Shown piece after piece: positions 6,959-13,007 of a stretch of 13,007 nt of DNA. The position numbers were made by a program, and so were the translations under genes. The notes below the pieces were generated by a model. That model was given only the letters and a program-made list of their open reading frames with translations, did not search any database and was not told the DNA's origin. How positions within the stretch are numbered: the stretch's first letter is position 1; every line of letters begins with the position of its first letter. The stretch covers positions 1 to 13,007 of the forward strand of contig CAIUZX010000343.1 in NCBI GenBank assembly GCA_903903715.1. The letters run 5' to 3'. The DNA comes from an uncultured Caulobacterales bacterium (GTDB lineage Bacteria; Pseudomonadota; Alphaproteobacteria; Caulobacterales; Caulobacteraceae).

Positions 6959-7338
6959 AACGCCCCGCAACGCAAACTGTGTCGCCACCTTGCATTCCTG
7001 ACGACCAAGCCACGCCATGCGGTCGTCAGGAGAGATCCCGAACCCGGCGATTAAATCACACTCATAACTATATATTAACTAAGCTTATGATGCGCGGGTG
7101 AAAATCCGCAATCGAGAAATGAGTGTGGACGGAATTTCCCTTGGGGCGACGTGACTTCGCCGGTGTCGGTGCACGCAATAATGCTCAACCGCCCCTCGCG
7201 CATTACACCTTGCCCCGGCGCGCGATTTGGCGTATCTCCCCGCGCTTCACGAAGTCGCCTGGCCGAAGGCATGCCATGGCGGCTTAACTGCTGTCCTTAT
7301 AGAAGAAGGGTGGGGCGCCAAGCGCCGCACATTGCAAA
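6959..7338. other. Intergenic region between the orphan gene and rpmI
   Basis: No convincing gene is seen here. The left part (7050-7090) is a marked AT-rich island that probably holds promoters for one or both divergent flanking genes. AATAAT at 7177-7182 resembles a -10 box but lacks a good -35. Leftward, TTGCGG (about 7114-7109) and CATAAG (7092-7087) form another weak pair 16 nt apart. The stretch 7140-7300 is GC-rich with no clear motif and would form a leader for rpmI of 150 nt or more if the upstream promoters are used. The short open frames here look like chance. Confidence 0.6.
7057..7127. repeat. Long-spaced 9-bp inverted repeat around an inner hairpin
   Basis: CACACTCAT (7057-7065) is matched by its exact reverse complement ATGAGTGTG (7119-7127), with 53 bp between. 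Inside is a second short stem: GCGGG (7094-7098) with TCCGC (7105-7109, one G-U pair) around TGAAAA. The spacer includes the AT-rich tract and the palindrome TAAGCTTA (7080-7087). It could be an operator pair or a structured leader RNA; chance is not excluded. Confidence 0.4.
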
Positions 7339-7341
7339 ATG
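7301..7341 (+). promoter_or_regulatory. rpmI translation-initiation region with hairpin between purine tract and start
   Basis: The purine tract AGAAGAAGGG (7301-7310) is the only Shine-Dalgarno-like sequence near rpmI but ends 28 nt before its ATG (7339). Between them, GGCGC (7314-7318) and GCGCC (7322-7326) form a 5-bp stem with a CAA loop. Folding would bring the purine tract closer to the start codon. The pairing is seen; its role is inferred. Confidence 0.3.
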
Positions 7342-7536
7342 CCGAAGTTGAAGACCAAGTCGGGCGTGAAAAAGCGCTTCAAGCTCACGGCAACAGGCAA
7401 GGTGAAGGCCGGCGTCGCCGGCAAGCGCCACCGCCTGATCAGCCACAACGCCAAGTACATCCGCACAAACCGCGGCACCAAGGTGATGTCGGACGCCGAC
7501 GCCAAGATCATCAAATCCCACATGCCCTACGGCTGA
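7339..7536 (+). CDS. rpmI: 50S ribosomal protein L35
   Basis: 65 aa, the usual length for L35, a small basic protein of the large ribosomal subunit. It opens MPKLKTKSGVKKRFKLTATGK and continues VKAGVAGKRHRLISHNAK, the family's conserved N-terminal and central blocks. Lys and Arg dominate, as expected for an rRNA-binding protein. The start is ATG 7339. It heads the rpmI-rplT-pheS-pheT cluster, the order found in many bacteria. In E. coli the gene is translationally repressed by L20; whether that applies here is unknown, but the unusual initiation region and the intercistronic hairpin make leader control plausible. Confidence 0.97.
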   Translation: MPKLKTKSGVKKRFKLTATGKVKAGVAGKRHRLISHNAKYIRTNRGTKVMSDADAKIIKSHMPYG

Positions 7537-7553
7537 TCGCCGTAATCGCAGGT

Positions 7554-7571
7554 GGGACGCTTGTCCGTCCC
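7554..7571 (+). promoter_or_regulatory. Intercistronic hairpin between rpmI and rplT
   Basis: GGGACG (7554-7559) pairs perfectly with CGTCCC (7566-7571) around a CTTGTC loop. No T-tract follows, so it is not a standard terminator. It could stabilise or punctuate the mRNA or take part in L20 control; these are guesses. Confidence 0.4.
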
Positions 7572-7614
7572 AATCGTTCATCCCGAAGTTTCCAAGATTT
7601 GAGGTTAAGTTGTC

Positions 7615-7971
7615 ATGGCGCGTGTAAAGAGGGGCGTTACGTCCCACGCCAAGCATAAGAAGGTTCTTGAACAGGCGAAGGGCTTCTACGGCCGCCGCAA
7701 GAACACCATCCGGACCGCCAAGGCTGCGGTCGACAAGGCTGGTCAGTACGCCTACCGCGACCGCAAGGTCCGCAAGCGCGCCTTCCGCGCCCTGTGGATC
7801 CAGCGCATCAACGCCGCGGCCCGCCTGGAAGGCTTTACCTACTCCCAGTTTATGCACGGCCTCGATCTCGCCGGCATCGAAATGGACCGCAAGGTCCTGT
7901 CCGATGTCGCTGGCGCCGATCCGGCCGCGTTCAAGGCGATCGCCGACAAGGTGCGCGCAGCCCTCGCATAA
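7615..7971 (+). CDS. rplT: 50S ribosomal protein L20
   Basis: 118 aa, the standard length. L20 binds 23S rRNA early in large-subunit assembly and, in E. coli and Bacillus, represses its own operon through an mRNA structure. Conserved blocks are MARVKRGVTSHAKHKKVL at the start, then GFYGRRKNTIRTAKAAV, then YAYRDRKVRKRAFRALWIQRINAAAR, then YSQFMHGLDLAGIEMDRKVL. The start is ATG 7615 with GAGGT (7601-7605) at 9 nt. It lies 78 nt after rpmI, with a hairpin between, and 140 nt before pheS, with further RNA structure. No terminator separates it from pheS, so the four genes are probably one transcript. Confidence 0.98.
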   Translation: MARVKRGVTSHAKHKKVLEQAKGFYGRRKNTIRTAKAAVDKAGQYAYRDRKVRKRAFRALWIQRINAAARLEGFTYSQFMHGLDLAGIEMDRKVLSDVAGADPAAFKAIADKVRAALA

Positions 7972-7982
7972 TCCTGCGATGT

Positions 7983-8002
7983 CGCGTTGATCCGTCAACG
8001 CG
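7983..8002 (+). promoter_or_regulatory. Perfect 8-bp hairpin just after rplT
   Basis: CGCGTTGA (7983-7990) pairs perfectly with TCAACGCG (7995-8002) around TCCG, 11 nt past the rplT stop. No U-rich tract follows, so intrinsic termination is unlikely. It could protect the rplT 3' end, be a processing site, or form part of the pheST leader, since the TTG of the short open frame below lies in its 5' arm. Confidence 0.55.
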
Positions 8003-8085
8003 AGCTGGGCGCACGCCTCGGACCTCTGTTCTTCAGACCCCAGCCGCGTCGCCCGGCGGCGCGGCGTCGCGCCCCGGCCCTGTAG
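7987..8085 (+). CDS. Possible short leader peptide with tandem Phe codons before pheS
   Basis: A 32-codon open frame (TTG 7987 to TAG 8083-8085) reads LIRQRELGARLGPLFFRPQ and then an Arg/Ala/Pro-rich tail. Two adjacent Phe codons (TTC TTC, 8029-8034) sit mid-frame, and the TAG overlaps the loop of a downstream hairpin. Its place directly before pheST recalls E. coli pheM, whose Phe-rich peptide drives attenuation. Against it: the start is TTG with no Shine-Dalgarno, only two Phe codons are present, and no U-tract follows. It may be chance. Confidence 0.22.
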   Translation: MIRQRELGARLGPLFFRPQPRRPAARRRAPAL

Positions 8086-8099
8086 GGTCGGCCGCGCCG
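8057..8099 (+). promoter_or_regulatory. Mutually exclusive hairpins in the pheS leader
   Basis: Two back-to-back stems are possible: 8058-8063 with 8068-8073 (6 bp, loop GCGT), and 8074-8080 with 8085-8091 (7 bp, one G-U, loop TGTA). They compete with a 9-bp long-range stem, 8057-8065 with 8091-8099. That stem ends on the first base of the pheS Shine-Dalgarno GGAG (8099-8102). Such a switch could control translation of pheS. In DNA this GC-rich, chance pairing is common, so the role is speculative. Confidence 0.3.
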
Positions 8100-8111
8100 G
8101 AGCCCGCGATC

Positions 8112-9185
8112 ATGACCGATCCCGCTACGCTCGAAGTCCAGTTTCTGGCCGACATCGCCGCCGCGCCGGACGTCGCAGCGCTCGAGGTGGTGCGCGTCGC
8201 CGCCCTCGGCAAACAGGGGACCATCTCCCTCCTGCTCAAGTCGTTGGGCGGCATGAGCCCCGATGAGCGCCGCACCGAAGGCCCCAAGCTCAACGCCCTT
8301 CGCGACACGGTGCAGACCGCGCTGACCGCCCGCCGCGCCGCGCTGGAGGCCGCCGAGCTCGACGAGCGCCTTGCTGCGGAAAAGCTCGACCTGTCGCTTC
8401 CGGCCCCGCACCGCCGCAAGGGCTACGTCCATCCGACCCTGCAGGTGATGGACGAGATGATCTCCATCTTCGCCGAACTCGGCTTCGCCGTGGCGGAAGG
8501 GCCGGACATCGAGGACGACTTCCACAACTTCACCGCTCTCAACTTCCCGCCCAAGCACCCGGCGCGGGAAATGCACGACACCTTCTTCTTTTCGCCCGAC
8601 GAAGCGGGGGAGCGTAAGCTCCTGCGCACGCATACAAGCCCCGTGCAGGTGCGGGCTATGCGCTCCCAGACCCCGCCGATCCGGCTGGTGTCGCCTGGGC
8701 GCACCTATCGCTGCGACTCAGACCAGACCCACACGCCGATGTTCCATCAGGTGGAGGGGCTCGTCATCGACAAGGGCGTCCATATGGGCCACCTCAAGTG
8801 GACGCTGGAGACCTTCATCGCGAGGTTCTTCGAGACCGATCAGGTGACCACCCGCTTTCGGCCGCACCACTTCCCCTTCACCGAGCCCTCCGCCGAGATG
8901 GACGTGCGCTGCGACCGCTCGGGCGGCGAGGTGCGGATCGGGCAGGGGACCGACTGGCTGGAGATCCTCGGCTGCGGCATGGTTCACCCCAACGTGCTGC
9001 GCAACTGCGGCATCGACCCTGACGCGTATCAGGGCTTCGCCTTCGGCATGGGCGTCGACCGGCTGGGCATGCTGAAATACGGCATGCCGGACCTGCGCGA
9101 CATGTTCGCCTCGGACGTCCGCTGGCTGGCCCACTACGGCTTTCCGGCGGTCGCCGTTCCCAATCCCGCCAGCGGACTGAGCTGA
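8112..9185 (+). CDS. pheS: Phenylalanine--tRNA ligase alpha subunit
   Basis: 357 aa. This is the catalytic subunit of the (alpha-beta)2 class II synthetase that charges tRNA-Phe. Residues of about 1-90 are the N-terminal coiled-coil arm that contacts tRNA, including AALGKQGTISLLLKSLGGM. Catalytic landmarks are HPTLQVMDEM (motif 1 region), RTHTSPVQVR at 172-181 (motif 2), then WLEILGCGMVHPNVL, and GFAFGMGVDRLGMLKYG from 308 (motif 3, with the ATP-binding Arg317). The start is ATG 8112 (MTDPATLEVQ) with GGAG (8099-8102) at 9 nt. Longer in-frame readings through 7794 only read the wrong frame of rplT. It ends 4 nt before pheT, consistent with balanced co-translation. Confidence 0.98.
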   Translation: MTDPATLEVQFLADIAAAPDVAALEVVRVAALGKQGTISLLLKSLGGMSPDERRTEGPKLNALRDTVQTALTARRAALEAAELDERLAAEKLDLSLPAPHRRKGYVHPTLQVMDEMISIFAELGFAVAEGPDIEDDFHNFTALNFPPKHPAREMHDTFFFSPDEAGERKLLRTHTSPVQVRAMRSQTPPIRLVSPGRTYRCDSDQTHTPMFHQVEGLVIDKGVHMGHLKWTLETFIARFFETDQVTTRFRPHHFPFTEPSAEMDVRCDRSGGEVRIGQGTDWLEILGCGMVHPNVLRNCGIDPDAYQGFAFGMGVDRLGMLKYGMPDLRDMFASDVRWLAHYGFPAVAVPNPASGLS

Positions 9186-9189
9186 TCCC

Positions 9190-11580
9190 ATGAAGTTCAC
9201 CCTGTCCTGGCTCAAAGAGCACCTCGACACGACCGCTGACGTCCACGCCGTGGCCGACGCCATGACCATGGCGGGGCTGGAGGTCGAGCACATCCTTGAC
9301 CCTGCGGCCAAGCTGAAGCCCTTCAGCGTCGCGAAGATTGTCGAGGCGGTGCAGCACCCGAACGCCGACCGCTTGCGGGTCTGTCAGGTGGATACGGTCG
9401 ACGGCCGCAAGGAGATCGTCTGCGGCGCGCCGAACGCGCGGGCGGGCCTGACCACCATCTACGCCCCCATCGGCGCCTATGTGCCGGGCCTCGGCGTCAC
9501 CCTGTCGGAGAAGCCCGTCCGCGGCGTCGTCTCCAACGGCATGCTGTGCTCGGCGTCCGAGCTGGAGCTGGCGGCGGAGTCCGACGGCATCATGGAGCTG
9601 TCGGATGGCCTCGCCGTCGGCCAGCCCGCCGCCGAGCTGTTTGGCGCAGAGCCCGTGATCGATTTCGAAGTCACCCCCAACCGTCCCGACTGGCTGGGCG
9701 TCGCCGGCATCGCCCGCGACCTCGCTGCGACCGGTATTGGCCGCTTCATCGACCGCCAACCAGCTACCGTGCCGGGCAGGTTCCCGTGCCCGATCGAGAT
9801 CCGCATCACCGCGCCCGAGGCCTGCCCGATGTTCGCCGGGCGCCTGATCCGGGGCGTGAAGAACGGTGCGTCTCCCGCCTGGCTGCAGGCGCGGCTGACG
9901 GCCATCGGCCTGCGCTCGATCAACGCCCTCGTCGATGTGACCAATCTCCTCTGCTACGACCGCGCGCGCCCGCTGCACGTCTATGACGCCGCCAAGCTGA
10001 CCCACGGCTTCGTCGAGGCGCGGCTGGGGGCGGAGGGCGACAGCTTCCTCGCCCTCGACGGCCGCACCTACGCGCCGACACCCGCCATGTGCGTGATCGC
10101 CGACGCGGGCGGGGTCCTCGGCCTCGGCGGCGTGATGGGCGGCGAGGGCAGCGGCTGCAGCGCGGACACGACCGATGTGTTCGTGGAGGCCGCGCTGTTC
10201 GATCCGATCCGCACGGCCCAGACGGGCCGCGACACCGGCATTCTCTCGGACGCCCAGTACCGCTTCGCCCGGGGCGTGGATTCAGGCTTCGTCATTTCGG
10301 GTCTCGAGCTTGCGACGCAGTTGATCCTCGACATCTGCGGCGGGGAGCCTTCGGAGATCCGCGTTGCTGGCGCTGCGCCCGCGCCGCCGGAAGCCTTCGA
10401 TTTCGACCCCGCTTATGTTGAGGGCCTGTCAGGCCTCGCCGTACCGCCGGAGCGGACGGTGGAGATCCTGCACACCCTCGGCTTTGCGACGGAGCCTCAG
10501 GGGCAGGCCCTACGCGTGACCCCGCCCACCTGGCGTCGCGACGTGACGGCGAAGGCGGACCTCGTCGAAGAGATCGCCCGCATCGTCGGCTATGACAACA
10601 TCCCGTCGACGCCGCTGCCCACCCTCGCGCCGCCCCCCGGCGGCGTGCTGACGACCAGACAGGGTCGCGCGCGTCTCGCAAGGCGCACACTTGCGGCGTC
10701 CGGGTTCTCGGAGAGCGTCGGTTGGTCGTTCGTTTCGGAGACCGCGGCGAAGCTGTTCGGCGGCGGCGATGCGCGCCTGAAGCTCGCCAATCCGATGTCG
10801 GCGGACCTGAGCGACATGCGCCCGTCCTGCCTGCCTGGCCTGATCGAGGCCGCGGGCCGCAACGCCGCGCGGGGCTTCCCGGACGTGGCCCTGTTCGAGA
10901 TCGGGCCGGTGTTCGCTGGGCCCATGCCCAATGATCAGCGGACGGCGATCACGGCTCTGATCGCGCCCCACGGCCCGCGCCGCTGGGACGGCGGAGCGGA
11001 CGCCGACGTGTTCACGATCAAGGCGGAGTTGATGGCCCTCCTCGACCTGATGGGCGTCGCCACCGAAAAGCTGCAACTCGTCCAGTCGGACCTGCCCAGC
11101 TGGTGGCGTCCCGGTCAGTCGGCGCGCCTGCAGCTTGGCCCCAAGGCGATCCTGGCCGAGTTCGGCGCGGTTCACCCAAGCGTGCTGAAGGCCCTATACG
11201 TCGCCGGCCCCGTCTACGCCTTCGAGCTGTGGCTTGAGGCTGTGCCCGAGCCCAAGAAAAAGGCCGTGCGGTCAAAGCCCGCGCTGAACCTCTCGCCCTT
11301 CATGCCGCTCTCCCGCGACTTTGCGTTCATCGTGGATGAGCAGCGCTTCGCCGGAGACGTGGCCCGGGCGGCGGCTTCGGCGGACAAGGCCCTGATCGTC
11401 GAGGCCCGCGTGTTTGACGTCTATCGCGGACCGGGTGTTCCGGAAGGATCCAAGTCCGTCGCGTTGGAGGTGCGCCTCCAGCCTGTCGAGCGCACCCTGA
11501 CTGAGGCCGAAATCGAACAGGTCTCGACAAAAGTCGTGGCCGCGGTGGCCAAGGCGTGCGGCGGACAGCTTCGGGCTTGA
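9190..11580 (+). CDS. pheT: Phenylalanine--tRNA ligase beta subunit
   Basis: 796 aa, full length for bacterial PheT. Domains in order: the MKFTLSWLKEHLDTTAD start; an EMAP/OB-fold tRNA-binding domain at about 40-150 (HPNADRLRVCQVDT, then IVCGAPNARAGL); the B3/B4 editing domain at about 205-375, which removes mischarged Tyr; the B5 domain at about 400-475, with PTWRRDVTAKADLVEEIARI and GYDNIP; the catalytic-like module at about 480-690; and the anticodon-binding FDX-ACB domain from about 703 (SPFMPLSRDFAFIVDE, ending CGGQLRA). Acidic residues at 457, 460 and 461 in DLVEE fit the conserved metal-binding site of the B5 region. ihfA, which follows pheT in E. coli, is absent; a membrane protein gene lies 37 nt downstream on the same strand. 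Confidence 0.98.
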   Translation: MKFTLSWLKEHLDTTADVHAVADAMTMAGLEVEHILDPAAKLKPFSVAKIVEAVQHPNADRLRVCQVDTVDGRKEIVCGAPNARAGLTTIYAPIGAYVPGLGVTLSEKPVRGVVSNGMLCSASELELAAESDGIMELSDGLAVGQPAAELFGAEPVIDFEVTPNRPDWLGVAGIARDLAATGIGRFIDRQPATVPGRFPCPIEIRITAPEACPMFAGRLIRGVKNGASPAWLQARLTAIGLRSINALVDVTNLLCYDRARPLHVYDAAKLTHGFVEARLGAEGDSFLALDGRTYAPTPAMCVIADAGGVLGLGGVMGGEGSGCSADTTDVFVEAALFDPIRTAQTGRDTGILSDAQYRFARGVDSGFVISGLELATQLILDICGGEPSEIRVAGAAPAPPEAFDFDPAYVEGLSGLAVPPERTVEILHTLGFATEPQGQALRVTPPTWRRDVTAKADLVEEIARIVGYDNIPSTPLPTLAPPPGGVLTTRQGRARLARRTLAASGFSESVGWSFVSETAAKLFGGGDARLKLANPMSADLSDMRPSCLPGLIEAAGRNAARGFPDVALFEIGPVFAGPMPNDQRTAITALIAPHGPRRWDGGADADVFTIKAELMALLDLMGVATEKLQLVQSDLPSWWRPGQSARLQLGPKAILAEFGAVHPSVLKALYVAGPVYAFELWLEAVPEPKKKAVRSKPALNLSPFMPLSRDFAFIVDEQRFAGDVARAAASADKALIVEARVFDVYRGPGVPEGSKSVALEVRLQPVERTLTEAEIEQVSTKVVAAVAKACGGQLRA

Positions 11581-11617
11581 CGCCCACGATCTAAACAGAC
11601 TTCCATCGCAGCGGTTC

Positions 11618-12190
11618 ATGGCGGCGAGTGGCGAGATGGAACGGCGTCGGCGATTCAATCCCATCGAGTCCCTGCTCGAGTTCATCCTGTTCAACTCGCG
11701 CTGGCTGCTCGCGCCGTTTTACCTTGGCCTGATCGGGGTCATCGTCGTGATCGGCGTCGCGTTTTTCCGGCGCTTCATTCTCGAGGCGGAAGCGGCGATG
11801 AACGGCTCGCCTGATCACGCCGTTCTGTTCGTGCTGGACCTGATCGACCTGACCCTCGCCGCCAATCTGGTGATGATCGTGACTTTTTCGGGCTACGAGA
11901 ACTTCGTCTCCAAGATCAATACGGGCAACAGCCCCGACCGGCCGAGCTGGATGGGCAAGGTCGATTTTTCCGGGCTGAAGATCCGGGTGATCGCCTCCAT
12001 CGTCGCCATATCCGCCATTGCGCTCCTGAAGGCGTTCATGGAGCTGGCGGAGCCGGGCGAGGGCGCCGGGCATGAGATCGACAATATCCGTCTGGGCTGG
12101 ATGGTCGGGATCCACATGACCTTCGTGGTTTCCGGCGTTCTGCTCGCCCTGATGGACTATCTGACGTCCCGTTCCGAAAAGCATGACTGA
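11618..12190 (+). CDS. UPF0114 (YqhA) family inner-membrane protein
   Basis: 190 aa with four membrane segments at about 28-50, 67-90, 122-141 and 158-182. Family signatures are FNSRWLLAPFYLGL, the very characteristic FSGYENFVS (90-98), WMGKVDFSGLK and ASIVAISAIALLKAFM, closely paralleling E. coli YqhA. The function is not established for the family. The first residues are Arg-rich (ERRRR), suiting a cytoplasmic N-terminus. The start is ATG 11618; ATG 11636 (MERRRR) is equally plausible, and neither has a clear Shine-Dalgarno. The gene follows pheT by 37 nt without a terminator. Its last 8 nt overlap the start of the hydrolase gene (ATGACTGA), so these two genes are translationally coupled. 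Confidence 0.92.
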   Translation: MAASGEMERRRRFNPIESLLEFILFNSRWLLAPFYLGLIGVIVVIGVAFFRRFILEAEAAMNGSPDHAVLFVLDLIDLTLAANLVMIVTFSGYENFVSKINTGNSPDRPSWMGKVDFSGLKIRVIASIVAISAIALLKAFMELAEPGEGAGHEIDNIRLGWMVGIHMTFVVSGVLLALMDYLTSRSEKHD

Positions 12191-12956
12191 CGACAATGTG
12201 ACCGAAACTGACGGCCACCTCGTCTGCGGCGACGGCGCGCGTCTGGCCTGGCGACGAACGCTGGGCGCGGGCCCGACGATCGTTTGGCTTGGCGGCTTTC
12301 ACTCCGACATGACCGGCAACAAGGCTCAGGCCCTTGCGGACTGGGCCGCGGCGAGCGGGCGGGACTATCTGCGCTTTGACTATTTCGGCCACGGGGTGTC
12401 GGACGGGGATTTCCTCGACGGGACCATCGGCCGCTGGCGGTCCGATGCGCTCGCCGTCATCGATGAGCTGACGACGGGGCAGGTCGTGCTGGTCGGCTCC
12501 TCCATGGGGGGCTGGATCTCCACCCTGGTGACCTTGGCGAGGTCGGAGCGGGTGAGGGGACTGGTGCTCATCGCCCCCGCCGCCGACTTTACCGAAACCC
12601 TGATGCGCCCCAACCTGCCGCCCGAGGCGCTGGAGCAACTCCTAAGCGATAGGGTGTGGCGCCCGCCGCCGGAACACGGCTATCCGGTCACGCAAGGCCT
12701 GATGGACGACGGCGCCCAGTGGTGCGTACTCCCGGGGCCGGTGGAGATCGATGTGCCGGTGCGCATTCTCCAGGGCGGCGCGGACACGTCGGTGCCATGG
12801 CGCCACGCTCTCGCGCTCGCCGAGGCCATAACGGGGGAGGACGTCGTCTTCACCCTGATCCGAGATGGCGACCACCGCCTGTCCCGGCCAGAGGACCTTC
12901 AGCGGATGCTGGCGGCGGTTTCGGAGCTGAGCACCGCGGCGAGCCCCGCGCGATAG
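12183..12956 (+). CDS. ABHD10-like alpha/beta hydrolase
   Basis: 257 aa, cytosolic, no signal peptide. The layout resembles mitochondrial ABHD10, a thioesterase (S-depalmitoylase) and acyl-glucuronide esterase in animals. It has the oxyanion region WLGGFHSDMTGNKA, then FDYFGHGVSDG, the elbow GSSMGG with nucleophile Ser107, APAADFTE, VRILQGGADTSVPW with Asp201, and DGDHRLS with His231. All three catalytic residues are present. The bacterial substrate is unknown; an ester or thioester hydrolase is as far as the sequence goes. The ATG overlaps the preceding gene's stop by 8 nt. Its last 58 bp overlap a convergent gene, and the residues encoded there (QRMLAAVSEL, then a low-information tail) lie at or past the end of the fold. 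Confidence 0.9.
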   Translation: MTDDNVTETDGHLVCGDGARLAWRRTLGAGPTIVWLGGFHSDMTGNKAQALADWAAASGRDYLRFDYFGHGVSDGDFLDGTIGRWRSDALAVIDELTTGQVVLVGSSMGGWISTLVTLARSERVRGLVLIAPAADFTETLMRPNLPPEALEQLLSDRVWRPPPEHGYPVTQGLMDDGAQWCVLPGPVEIDVPVRILQGGADTSVPWRHALALAEAITGEDVVFTLIRDGDHRLSRPEDLQRMLAAVSELSTAASPAR

Positions 12957-13007
12957 TCGGGATATAAGGGCCGCCAGCCGAGCTCGGCCTTGGCCAGCGC
13001 GTTGGAG
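12899..13007 (-). CDS. C-terminus of an NAD-dependent epimerase/dehydratase (SDR family), partial
   Basis: Read leftward from the right edge, 35 codons are visible, SNALAKAELGWRPLYPDYRAG and a short tail ending SIR, with TGA at 12901-12899. The pattern SNAKAxxELGWxPxYP-(S/D)YRxG is the usual C-terminus of extended short-chain dehydrogenases of the NAD-dependent epimerase family, so the gene continues beyond the window. Substrate and exact enzyme cannot be told. It overlaps the hydrolase gene tail to tail by 58 bp. The identification rests on a short fragment. Confidence 0.75.
   Translation of the reverse strand, partial: SNALAKAELGWRPLYPDYRAGLAAVLSSETAASIR

Noticed and set aside
7075..7272. 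65-codon leftward open frame in the orphan-rpmI gap
   Set aside because: No Shine-Dalgarno, no motif, and it crosses the inverted repeat and likely promoter region.
7151..7351. 66-codon rightward open frame running into rpmI
   Set aside because: Out of frame with rpmI and without protein-like features.

Overview
The window is a GC-rich stretch of an alphaproteobacterial chromosome. An EipA/DUF1134 protein (a family I know only from alphaproteobacteria), the IF3 sequence, and the alphaproteobacterial look of PheS, L20 and L35 all fit the Caulobacterales/Maricaulales/Parvularculales neighbourhood. I cannot name the genus from sequence alone. I see no tRNA, rRNA, CRISPR array, insertion sequence, phage gene or integrase. 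The content is mostly core housekeeping.

Left part (1-3238): the 5' end of lepA (elongation factor 4) runs leftward off the edge. Divergent from it is a compact rightward cluster: eipA (secreted envelope-integrity protein), a GT4 glycosyltransferase starting 1 nt after the eipA stop, and a GT9 heptosyltransferase-like enzyme whose ATG shares a base with the previous stop. This looks like one envelope/glycan operon.

Middle part (3239-7338): infC (IF3) has its own AT-rich promoter region, very probably starts at an AUU codon with an ideally spaced Shine-Dalgarno, and ends at a strong intrinsic terminator. It is followed by a secreted S9-family serine peptidase. Convergent with that gene, 6 bp away, is a membrane-anchored, proline-rich protein I do not recognise. 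A roughly 380-bp intergenic region follows, with an AT-rich island and a long-spaced inverted repeat.

Right part (7339-13007): rpmI-rplT-pheS-pheT (L35, L20 and both subunits of phenylalanyl-tRNA synthetase) is continued on the same strand by a UPF0114/YqhA-family membrane protein and an ABHD10-like alpha/beta hydrolase with overlapping reading frames. The rplT-pheS gap holds several hairpins and a short open frame with tandem Phe codons, a possible but unproven attenuator. The last 109 bp hold the C-terminus of a leftward NAD-dependent epimerase that overlaps the hydrolase tail to tail by 58 bp.

The genes fall into a translation theme (lepA, infC, rpmI, rplT, pheST) and an envelope theme (eipA, two glycosyltransferases, secreted peptidase, membrane proteins). 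I found no clear new multi-gene system. The best leads are the AUU start of infC, the pheST leader, the eipA-glycosyltransferase linkage and the unrecognised membrane protein.
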